This document shows positions 11,536 through 18,458 of a DNA stretch of 64,000 nt, one piece after another. The stretch comes from JAJXWB01 sp046349215 (GTDB lineage: Bacteria > Pseudomonadota > Alphaproteobacteria > Rhizobiales > Beijerinckiaceae): assembly GCA_046349215.1 (NCBI GenBank), contig JAXMCV010000001.1:558001-622000 (forward strand), in the 5' to 3' direction. Numbering within the stretch: the stretch's first letter is position 1; each line of letters begins with the position of its first letter. The position numbers and the translations under genes are program-made. The notes under the pieces are model-generated. The model made no database searches and was not told the DNA's origin. It was given only the letters and a program-made list of their open reading frames with translations.

Positions 11536-12894
11536 ACGCCCAAAGTCACGCGCCGCGCTTTTGCGAATGGCCTCACTGCGACGCTCGTCTCGTTGTCGCG
11601 CGCCGCACGCGCTCAACCGCAAGGCGTCCCCCCGGAAGGCTACCGCATCCTCGAGGCGCGCAAGGCCGGCCTGCGCCTCCTGCCCGCGCCAGCGCAGGAA
11701 AGCCCGTGCTTTTCCTATGACGGCGCAGCGCCCGGCCCGCTCTTGCGGGTGAGGCAGGGCGAGGATGTGCGCGTGCGGCTCGTCAACCGGCTCGACCAGC
11801 CGACAACGCTTCACTGGCAGGGGTTGCGCGGCGAGAACGCGGTCGACGGCGTCGGCAATCTCACGCAGAAGCCGGTCGCGCCCGGCGCATCCTTCGACAT
11901 TTCGTTCAAGGCCAGCGACGCGGGCCTCTATCTCTACAAGCCGAGCCTCGTGCCGCACGGCGCCGAACAGATTGCGCGCGGCATGTCGGGCGTGCTGATC
12001 GTCGACGAGAGCGATCCGCCGGATGTCGACCGCGACCTGCTGGTCGTGATGCAGGATTTCGCGCTGCAGCCGAACGGCGCTTTCGCCTCGTTCGACGCGT
12101 CGCCGCCGCTCGAAGGCCGCATCGGCGATCATCTCACCGCCAATCTCGCCGCCGCGCCCCTGCAGGAAACGGCCGCGCCCGGTGCGCGCCTGCGGCTGCG
12201 TCTCGTCAACGCCTGCGCTGCGCGGATCGCCGTCTCGACATTCGAGGGCGCGCAGCCCTTCTGCATCGCCATCGACGGGCAGCCCTGCGAACCTTTCAAT
12301 CTCGTGCGCAACACGGCGCCGCTCGCGCCCGGCGCGCGGTTCGATTTCTTCCTCGACATGCCGGCCACCGAAGGCGCGGAAGTGAAGCTCGGCCTGTGGA
12401 GCGGCCAGGACCGGCCGCTGCGGCCCTTCCTGTCCATCAAGGCGCAGGGCGCGCCCGCCAGGGCGAAGGGCCCGATCAAGCCTTTGCCCATGAACAATCG
12501 CCTGCCGCCGGAAATCCGGCTCGGCGAAGCGAAGAAGGCCGAACTCGTCATCGAGCCGCCGAAGGCTGCGGGCAAGGGCTGGACGATCAACGGCGCGAGC
12601 ATGGGATATTCCGCAAAGCCGCTCTTCACCATCAGGCGCGGCACGCCCGTCTCCTTCGGGTTCCAGAACCGTTCGAGCGTCGCCATCTCCATGCACGTGC
12701 ACGGCTTTGCGATGCGCCTGCTGCACGATCTCGACGACGGCTGGGAGCCCTACTGGCGCAATGCGGTGATCGTGCCGAAGGGCGTGACCAAGCATGTGGC
12801 GCTGCTCGCCGACGCGCCCGGCAGATGGGCTGTCTGCAGCGACATCGCCGACCAGGAGGCCAACGGGCTGGCGTGCTGGTTCGAGGTCGTCTGA
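11533..12894 (+). CDS. Multicopper-oxidase-fold protein lacking most copper ligands (FtsP/SufI-like)
   Basis: This 453-aa exported protein starts with a twin-arginine-type leader (VTRRAFANGL then a hydrophobic stretch ending ARAQ). Three cupredoxin-like domains can be traced. The four copper motifs are badly eroded: HWHG is HWQG, the second HxH is replaced by LYLYKPS, the third survives in part as MHVHGF, and the last HCHxxxH motif is CSDIADQEANG. It is therefore unlikely to be an active oxidase. SufI/FtsP is a known copper-free relative that acts in the periplasm. The ATG at 11512 would add seven residues; both candidate starts lie in a hairpin and no clear ribosome-binding site is seen. Confidence 0.75.
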   Translation: MTPKVTRRAFANGLTATLVSLSRAARAQPQGVPPEGYRILEARKAGLRLLPAPAQESPCFSYDGAAPGPLLRVRQGEDVRVRLVNRLDQPTTLHWQGLRGENAVDGVGNLTQKPVAPGASFDISFKASDAGLYLYKPSLVPHGAEQIARGMSGVLIVDESDPPDVDRDLLVVMQDFALQPNGAFASFDASPPLEGRIGDHLTANLAAAPLQETAAPGARLRLRLVNACAARIAVSTFEGAQPFCIAIDGQPCEPFNLVRNTAPLAPGARFDFFLDMPATEGAEVKLGLWSGQDRPLRPFLSIKAQGAPARAKGPIKPLPMNNRLPPEIRLGEAKKAELVIEPPKAAGKGWTINGASMGYSAKPLFTIRRGTPVSFGFQNRSSVAISMHVHGFAMRLLHDLDDGWEPYWRNAVIVPKGVTKHVALLADAPGRWAVCSDIADQEANGLACWFEVV

Positions 12895-12937
12895 CCTTTA
12901 AGGAAATCGCGAGGGCTGGCGGGCAATAGTGCGGAAC

Positions 12938-14176
12938 ATGCGCCTTTCCTCCGACGCCGCCGCCGCTCTCGCGCTTCTCCTGCTGTCGCTCGCCGCGCGC
13001 GCCGTCTTCGACAAGCTGCTGGCGCTCGCGCCTGACTGGACGCTGGTCGCCCATTGGGCGCAGGCGCAATCGCTTTTCGACCTCACGCTCGCTATTACCG
13101 CCACCGGCGTCGCGCAGGGCGTCGCCGTCTTCGCCGCACGCAAGGAAACCGACCTGCACGGCCTCGTGCGCGATGCGCTCGTCTGGAGCCTTGTCGTCTC
13201 GGGCGCGGCAGCGCTCGCCCTGCTGGCGCTCGGTCCTGCATTGAACGCGCTCGCCGGCCGCGAGATCGCGCCAGCGGGAAGTATCGGCGCGCTGTCGATC
13301 GCCGGCGGATTGGCCGCCACGGGGCCTGCCGTTTTCGGCGCGCTCTGGCAGGGCCGTCGCGAGCGCGGAAAGATGGCGGCTCTGTTCGTCGCGGGTCTCG
13401 CGCCAGTGGCGCTGGCGGCGTCGGGCCTGTTCGGGCCGCCGGACGTGAAGGCGTTGCTGATTGTCCAGCTCGTCACGCAAGGCGCGCTGGCGCTCGGCCT
13501 CGCCACGCCGCATCTGGCCGGCCGCATGTCGGGCTTCTGGCAGGCGGCGCGCGTGTCGCCGCTCAGGCGCTATCTGCTCGCCGGAATTTCCATCGGAATC
13601 ATGAGCCCGTTCTCGACGCTGTGGAGCCGCGCCGAACTCGCGCACCAATTGTCGTGGGAGGAAGCCGCGCAGGTTCAGGCGCTGTGGCGCGCCAGCGAAT
13701 GGGTCAACGGCATCGCCGGCGGGCTGATCGGCCTCGTCTTCCTGCCGCGCATGGCGGCGGCGACGGGCCGCGCAGAATTCCTGCAGGAGATGTGGCGCAC
13801 CATCCGCCTGCTCTGCCTGCCGGCCGCCGTCATCTACGTTGTCTTCTGGGCGGCGCAGGGCTGGATCATGCCTTTCCTCTATTCGGAAAAATTCCTGATG
13901 GGGGCGGCGGCCTCGGCTCTGTTCCTTCTGGGCGACGCCGTGCGGCTGGCGTCGTGGGTTCCGCTGCACGGCCTGTTCGCCAGCGAGCGCACGACGGCCA
14001 TCGCGGTCGGCGAATTCCTGTCGTTGCCGCTGTTCGCGTTGCTGCTGACGCTCGTGCCGCAGACATCGCTTGTCGTAACCGGCGCCTGCTACGCGGCGAC
14101 CTTCGCGATCTATCTTTGCGTCAACCTGTGGTGCGTGCTGATGCTGCCGGGGCGGTACGCAAAGGGCGCAGCCTAG
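12938..14176 (+). CDS. Polytopic membrane protein, polysaccharide flippase-like (Wzx/MATE-type)
   Basis: This protein of about 412 aa has roughly a dozen hydrophobic segments spread over its whole length. It has short charged loops and a small soluble N-terminus (MRLSSDAAAALALLLL). The segment SWEEAAQVQALWRASEWVNGIAGGLIGLVFLP resembles WzxE/O-antigen flippases, which move lipid-linked sugars across the inner membrane. A GTG at 12929 is an alternative start. It follows the copper-oxidase-like gene by 43 bp and may be in one transcript with it. No glycosyltransferase cluster is adjacent, so the cargo is unknown. Confidence 0.6.
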   Translation: MRLSSDAAAALALLLLSLAARAVFDKLLALAPDWTLVAHWAQAQSLFDLTLAITATGVAQGVAVFAARKETDLHGLVRDALVWSLVVSGAAALALLALGPALNALAGREIAPAGSIGALSIAGGLAATGPAVFGALWQGRRERGKMAALFVAGLAPVALAASGLFGPPDVKALLIVQLVTQGALALGLATPHLAGRMSGFWQAARVSPLRRYLLAGISIGIMSPFSTLWSRAELAHQLSWEEAAQVQALWRASEWVNGIAGGLIGLVFLPRMAAATGRAEFLQEMWRTIRLLCLPAAVIYVVFWAAQGWIMPFLYSEKFLMGAAASALFLLGDAVRLASWVPLHGLFASERTTAIAVGEFLSLPLFALLLTLVPQTSLVVTGACYAATFAIYLCVNLWCVLMLPGRYAKGAA

Positions 14177-14478
14177 GGCGGACAGCCCGCCGCACGTCCG
14201 ATCTCTTCCAGCCTGACATGTTCGCTCCGCGACAATTGCGCCTCGTTGGCGCACATCGAATACGCCTGGCAGGCGTTCGACTTCTGGTCCGGCCATTTCG
14301 AGCGGCCTGCGAGCGCGCCGGCGCAGCGGGCAAAGGCGCCCTTGTCGTCCCAGTCGATCGTGTCGGGATTGCGCAGCAGATAGTGAAGCGCGAGCCGACC
14401 GGGCGGCGTGAACGCCACAACGCCGAACGCGGCGACGACCAGCACGAGCGCGCCAAGCATCACGCGCCGCACGCTCAT
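14173..14478 (-). CDS. Small membrane-anchored hypothetical protein
   Basis: This 101-aa protein has one N-terminal transmembrane or uncleaved signal segment (VMLGALVLVVAAFGVVAF). A soluble part with four Cys follows (FARCAGA, KSNACQAYSMCANE, GRAAGCPP), which suggests disulphides in the periplasm. Its ATG overlaps the recG stop (ATGA), so it is probably translated by coupling to recG. It overlaps the convergent flippase gene by four bases at the other end. I do not recognise the family. Confidence 0.65.
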   Translation of the reverse strand: MSVRRVMLGALVLVVAAFGVVAFTPPGRLALHYLLRNPDTIDWDDKGAFARCAGALAGRSKWPDQKSNACQAYSMCANEAQLSRSEHVRLEEIGRAAGCPP

Positions 14479-16568
14479 CCCGCCCTCAGCAGCTTCACCG
14501 CCTCGTCGCGTTCGAACAGGTAGAGCAGCAGGCGCAAGGCCCTGCCCCGCTCGCTCGTCAGCGCCTCGTCCGTTTCCAGCACCGCATCGACGTCTTCGCG
14601 CGCCAGCTTCAACAGCACGCCGTGGACAGAGAGATCGGCGAGCCGGAAACCCGGCAGGCCGGACTGGCGCGTGCCGAGAATCTCGCCCTCGCCGCGCAAT
14701 TTCAGGTCTTCCTCGGCGAGACGGAAACCGTCGTCGCTCTCGCGCAGGATCGAGATGCGCGCCTTGGCCGTTTCGCCGAGCGGGCCCTTGTAGAGCAGGA
14801 TGCAGGAGGATTGCTGCGCGCCGCGTCCGACGCGTCCCCGCAACTGGTGCAATTGCGCGAGGCCGAAGCGCTCCGCGTGCTCGATGACGATGATCGTCGC
14901 TTCCGGCACATCCACGCCGACCTCGATGACGGTGGTCGCAACCAGCACCTGCGTCTCGCCGCGCTGGAAGGCGAGCATGGCTGCGTCCTTTTCCTTGCCC
15001 TTCATCTGCCCGTGGACCAGGCCGACGCGCGCGCCGAAATGCTTCTGCAGATCCTCGAAACGATCCTGCGCGGCGGCGACATCCAGCTCCTCGTTTTCGG
15101 CGACCAGCGGGCAAACCCAATAGGCGCGGGCGCCGGACGCAATGGCGCGCTGCAGGCCGGCGACAACGTCGTCGATCCGCTCCAGCGGAGCCGCGCGCGT
15201 GTCGATCTTCTGCCGGCCCGCCGGCTTCTCGCGCAGGTTCGAGACGTCCATGTCGCCGAAATAGGTGAGCACCAGCGTGCGCGGGATCGGCGTCGCCGTC
15301 ATGACGAGCACGTCGACCGCCTCGCCCTTCTCGCCGAGCGCCAGCCGCTGGTGCACGCCGAAGCGATGCTGCTCGTCGACGATGGCGAGCGCCAGATCGC
15401 GGAACGCGACATTGTCCTGCACCAAAGCATGCGTGCCGACGACGATGTCGATGTCGCCGGCGTCGAGCCCTTCCAGCGTGGCGCGGCGCTCGGCCGCCTT
15501 GTCGCGGCCGGTCAGCAGCGCGACCTTCATGCCGGCTTCGCGCGCCAAGGGCTCGATGCGCTCGAAATGCTGGCGCGCCAGGATTTCCGTCGGCGCCATC
15601 ATCGCGGCCTGCCGGCCCGCCTCGACCGCTGTCGCCATCGCCAGCAGCGCGACGATCGTCTTGCCGGAGCCGACGTCGCCCTGCAGCAGGCGCAGCATCT
15701 TCCTGTCCGAGGCCATGTCGGCGCGAATATCGGCGAGCGCTTCGCGCTGCGCGCCGGTCAACGAATAGGGAAGCTGCGTCTCGATCTTCTGCGCAATCCG
15801 TCCGTCGCCAGTCGTCGCCCGCCCACGAATCCGACGCATCTTCGCGCGCACGAGACGCAGGGCGAGTTGCTGCGACAGCAATTCGTCATAGGCGAGCCGT
15901 TTGCGCGCAACCGTCTCGGGCGAGAGATCGCCGGGCGCCTGCGGCGAATGCAGCGCCGTCAGCGCCGCGCCGAAGGCAGGCCAGTTCTCGCGCGCGACAA
16001 GCGCCGGATCGAGCCACTCGGGGAGTTTCGGCACGCGCGCCAGCGCCGTCTCCACCGCCTTCTGCACATTGCGCTGGTGCAGGCCCTCGGTCAGGCCATA
16101 GACCGGCTCGTGCTCGCGCAATGCGCGAAACGCGGCGGCGTCCAACACCCTGGGATGGGCGATCTGGCGATGGCCGTTCCACAATTTCAGGTCGCCGGAG
16201 AACCAGCGAATCTCGCCGACCGGCAGCGCCTTCAGCACCCAGTCGAAATTCGTGCGGAAGAAGACCAGCAGGACGTCGTCGCCCGCCTCGTCCTCGACCA
16301 GGACGGTCAGCGGGGCGCTGGAATGGCGGCGGGGAATGCGATGCTCGGCGACGCGAGCCGCGAGAACAACATGCGAATCAAGCGGGGCGTCGCGGATCGA
16401 CGGGCTCGTCCGGTTGTCGACGACGCCGTGGGGCAGATGAAAGACCAGATCGAGCGCCCGGGCGCCGTCGCGATCGAGCAGCCGGTCGAACAGCTTCGCC
16501 GTCTTCGGACCGACGCCCGGCAGGGTCGAGACCGGCGCGAACAGCGGGTCGAGGATCGAGGGACGCAT
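14475..16568 (-). CDS. recG: ATP-dependent DNA helicase RecG
   Basis: This 697-aa protein is the usual length. It has the N-terminal wedge/OB domain (starting DPLFAPVSTLPGVGPKTAKLF), then SF2 helicase motifs: Walker A LLQGDVGSGKT, motif II as the DEQH box IVDEQHRFGV, motif III MTATPIPRTL and motif VI QLRGRVGRG. The C-terminal RecG helical tail follows. RecG drives branch migration and rescues stalled replication forks. The first IS110 copy is inserted 58 bp upstream of the start codon, and so lies within or near the recG promoter region. Confidence 0.96.
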   Translation of the reverse strand: MRPSILDPLFAPVSTLPGVGPKTAKLFDRLLDRDGARALDLVFHLPHGVVDNRTSPSIRDAPLDSHVVLAARVAEHRIPRRHSSAPLTVLVEDEAGDDVLLVFFRTNFDWVLKALPVGEIRWFSGDLKLWNGHRQIAHPRVLDAAAFRALREHEPVYGLTEGLHQRNVQKAVETALARVPKLPEWLDPALVARENWPAFGAALTALHSPQAPGDLSPETVARKRLAYDELLSQQLALRLVRAKMRRIRGRATTGDGRIAQKIETQLPYSLTGAQREALADIRADMASDRKMLRLLQGDVGSGKTIVALLAMATAVEAGRQAAMMAPTEILARQHFERIEPLAREAGMKVALLTGRDKAAERRATLEGLDAGDIDIVVGTHALVQDNVAFRDLALAIVDEQHRFGVHQRLALGEKGEAVDVLVMTATPIPRTLVLTYFGDMDVSNLREKPAGRQKIDTRAAPLERIDDVVAGLQRAIASGARAYWVCPLVAENEELDVAAAQDRFEDLQKHFGARVGLVHGQMKGKEKDAAMLAFQRGETQVLVATTVIEVGVDVPEATIIVIEHAERFGLAQLHQLRGRVGRGAQQSSCILLYKGPLGETAKARISILRESDDGFRLAEEDLKLRGEGEILGTRQSGLPGFRLADLSVHGVLLKLAREDVDAVLETDEALTSERGRALRLLLYLFERDEAVKLLRAG

Positions 16569-16628
16569 GGCCTTTCATACAGGGCGAGGCGGGGACCGCC
16601 AAAACGCGACGGCGAATGGCGCCTCCCT

Positions 16629-16808
16629 TGTAACTTGTCGCTTGCCGACACTGGCATAATCGCCGGCGCGGTGGCGGTCGGAAGACTGGGCCTACCTAGG
16701 GTTTGCGAGCCCGTCGGGGAGCGAGGGTCTCCGTCCGCCGTTCCATCGAACCCGAACAGTCGCTTGGGCCGCTCGAAGCGAAGCCCGGTTGCGCAAGGAT
16801 GGGATCGG
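16629..16808 (+). ncRNA. Candidate bridge RNA of IS110 copy 1
   Basis: The non-coding left end is identical in both copies and folds into stem-loops. Stem one pairs 16673-16686 with 16727-16739 (GGCGG/CCGCC, CGG/CCG, AGAC/GTCT). The 3' side of its loop has CGGGGAG (16715-16721), complementary to CTCCCCG at the right side of the target; CCT at 16691-16693 matches the left side plus core. Further on, ACAGTCGCTTG (16756-16766) is identical to the element's right end, core and left end joined, as expected for a donor-left guide. The right donor guide is unclear; CAAG at 16794-16797 is a candidate. RNA ends are not defined. Confidence 0.65.
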
Positions 16809-17744
16809 ATGGACGCTCACTACATCGGCATCGACGTGTCGAAGGATCGGCTGGATGTGCATGCGCATCCTTCCGGCGAAGCCTTTGCGGTCGCCCGCAA
16901 CGGCGAAGGCCTCGCGCAGCTCGTCGTTCGGTTGCAGGCGATCGCGCCAGCGCTGATCGCCGTCGAGGCGACCGGCGGCTTCGAGACGGTCGTGGCGGCG
17001 AGCCTGGCGAGCGCAGCCCTGCCGGTCGTCGTCGTCAATCCGGCGCAGGTCCGCCACTACGCGCAGGCGCTCGGCAAGCGCGCCAAGACCGATCCGATCG
17101 ACGCCGCGGTCATCGCCCGCTTCGTCGAGGCGACGCAGCCCGAGGTGCGCGTCCTGCCGGACGAGGCTACGCAGCTTCTCGCCGATCTCGTCGCCCGCCG
17201 GCGGCAGATCGTCGAGATGATGGCCGCCGAGGGCCAGCGCGAGCGGCGCGCCGCCAAACGCCTGCAAAAAAGCATCGCCCGGCTGCGCAAGGCGCTCGAG
17301 AAGGAACTCGCCGAACTCGACGCCGAGATCGACGATCAGGTGCGCGGCTCGCCGGTCTGGGCCGAGAAGGAAGACCTGCTCGCCTCCGTCCCCGGCGTCG
17401 GATCGATCATCGCCCGCACGCTGATCGCCGAAATGCCGGAACTCGGAACGCTCGACCGCCGTCAGATCGCAGCGCTCGCGGGGCTAGCGCCGTGGACGCG
17501 ACAGTCCGGCCAGTGGAAGGGCAAGAGCTTCATCGGCGGCGGTCGCAAGACCGTGCGCAGCCTGCTGTTTGTCGGCGCCATGGTCGCCGCGCGACACAAC
17601 CCGGCCCTCAAGAGATTCCGCGACAAGCTGGTGGCGGCAGGAAAATCCAAACGGCTCGCCCTCGTCGCCGTCGCCCGAAAGCTGCTGACGATCCTCAACG
17701 CAATCCTGCGGGACAGAAAGCCATGGCGCGCCGAAATCGCTTGA
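16809..17744 (+). CDS. IS110-family DEDD transposase/recombinase, copy 1
   Basis: This is a 311-aa serine-dependent RuvC-like recombinase. The N-terminal DEDD domain shows D9 (IGIDVSKD), E53 (VEATGGFE), D95 and D98 (KTDPIDAA). A charged coiled coil follows at about residues 125-180. The C-terminal Transposase_20 domain has a helix-hairpin-helix-like LLASVPGVGSIIART and the conserved APWTRQSGQWKG with the presumed catalytic Ser at 233, then GGGRKTVRSLLF. Such enzymes use an RNA made from the element's own end to select target and donor. The frame is intact and identical to copy 2, so both could be active. Long antisense frames over it are shadows. Confidence 0.95.
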   Translation: MDAHYIGIDVSKDRLDVHAHPSGEAFAVARNGEGLAQLVVRLQAIAPALIAVEATGGFETVVAASLASAALPVVVVNPAQVRHYAQALGKRAKTDPIDAAVIARFVEATQPEVRVLPDEATQLLADLVARRRQIVEMMAAEGQRERRAAKRLQKSIARLRKALEKELAELDAEIDDQVRGSPVWAEKEDLLASVPGVGSIIARTLIAEMPELGTLDRRQIAALAGLAPWTRQSGQWKGKSFIGGGRKTVRSLLFVGAMVAARHNPALKRFRDKLVAAGKSKRLALVAVARKLLTILNAILRDRKPWRAEIA

Positions 17745-17759
17745 TCGCCAAGACAGTCG

Positions 17760-17908
17760 CTCCCCGCTTGCGGGGAGGTCGATCATCCGCGCAGCGGATG
17801 TCGGGTGGGGTCCGCGAGGCTCTATCGCGCACGTCTCCGTCATTCGGTCGCCGTCCCCGCCCGTCGCCTGCGGCGACACCCTCCCCGCAAGCGGGGAGGG
17901 ATGGGGCA
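17760..17908. repeat. REP-like paired hairpins flanking IS110 copy 1
   Basis: The right flank reads ctccccgcttgcggggagg, followed by a 37-bp tail that is identical beside copy 2 (gtcgatcatccgcg to gtcgggtgggg). About 90 bp further an inverted partner occurs (caccctccccgc-aa-gcggggaggg, near 17878-17901). Together they form a mosaic of two facing hairpins, one of which was the IS target. Confidence 0.75.
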
Positions 17909-18002
17909 CACGGCTGACATGGCCGATCCGCCCCGCTATATAGCCGGCGCGGGTCGTCCCGCACGTGCGGCAGCGTTGCCGCAGCCTTGCCGGAGCCTTG
18001 AG

Positions 18003-18281
18003 ATGACCGCCGACCTCGATGTGAGACGTCGCGCCATTCGCATTCGCGCGTGGCGGCGCGGCATGCGCGAAATGGACATTCTGATCGGCGGTTTCGTCGA
18101 CGCGCATATCGCCGACCTCGACGCGGGCGAGATCGGCGACCTCGAGAAACTGCTCGACGTCGAGGACCAGAAGGCGTTTTCCTGGCTCTGCGGAACCGAG
18201 CCGCCGCCGCCGGAGTACGATACCGGCGTGCTCGCCCGCATCGCGGCGTTTCATCATCACGAGAAGCCGATCAACATCTGA
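18003..18281 (+). CDS. sdhE: Succinate dehydrogenase flavinylation/assembly factor SdhE
   Basis: This 92-aa protein has the SdhE (DUF339) signature: an RRRAIRIRAWRRGMREMDILI motif region carrying the RGxxE site that assists covalent FAD attachment to SdhA, then GGFVDAHIADL, LEKLLDVEDQKAFSWLCG and a conserved acidic helix. It acts in the cytoplasm on the flavoprotein subunit. The start is at the first Met, with GCCTTGAG just upstream. The recG, sdhE, mfd order is common in alphaproteobacteria; here the insertion sequence has pushed recG and sdhE apart. Confidence 0.92.
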   Translation: MTADLDVRRRAIRIRAWRRGMREMDILIGGFVDAHIADLDAGEIGDLEKLLDVEDQKAFSWLCGTEPPPPEYDTGVLARIAAFHHHEKPINI

Positions 18282-18299
18282 GCGGGCGTCGAGCATACG

Positions 18300-18425
18300 C
18301 CCCTCCCCACCCCTCCCCCGCTTCGCGGGAGAGGGAGCAGACCGCCGGACGGCGCACAGGCGCGATCGCGAATGTCCGTCGTCCCCTCTCACGTGAGCAA
18401 GCGAACGGGGGAGGGAAAGGGAGGG
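18300..18425. repeat. GC-rich paired hairpins between sdhE and mfd
   Basis: Two facing G/C blocks occur: one near 18300-18336 (ccctcccccgc-ttc-gcgggagaggg) and one near 18382-18425 with the complementary gggggaggg pattern. This is the same architecture as the repeats beside the insertion sequences, but a different sequence subtype. Confidence 0.55.
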
Positions 18426-18458
18426 GGCCTCGCCCCATCCGCAAATGAGTGACGAGAA

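Larger units (their letters stand above)
16627..17759 (+). mobile_element. IS110-family insertion sequence, copy 1
   Basis: The 1133-bp element is identical to copy 2 at 32526-33658. It consists of a non-coding left end of about 182 bp, one DEDD transposase gene and a short right end of 15 bp. There are no terminal inverted repeats and no target duplication beyond a CT dinucleotide (16627-16628 and 17760-17761), as expected for IS110. Deleting the element at CT joins 16626 to 17762 and rebuilds a perfect nine-base-pair REP hairpin (CCTCCCCGC, TT, GCGGGGAGG). It lies between recG and sdhE. The long left end places it in the IS110 rather than the IS1111 group. Confidence 0.9.

Noticed and set aside
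14173..15120. 315-codon extension of the small protein downstream of recG
   Set aside because: The upstream 214 codons lie inside recG in another frame; the membrane-anchor start at 14478 with ATGA overlap is more convincing.
16692..17290. Minus-strand frames over the IS110 leader and transposase
   Set aside because: They are duplicated in both copies only because the element is; no family resemblance, and they lie opposite the transposase.
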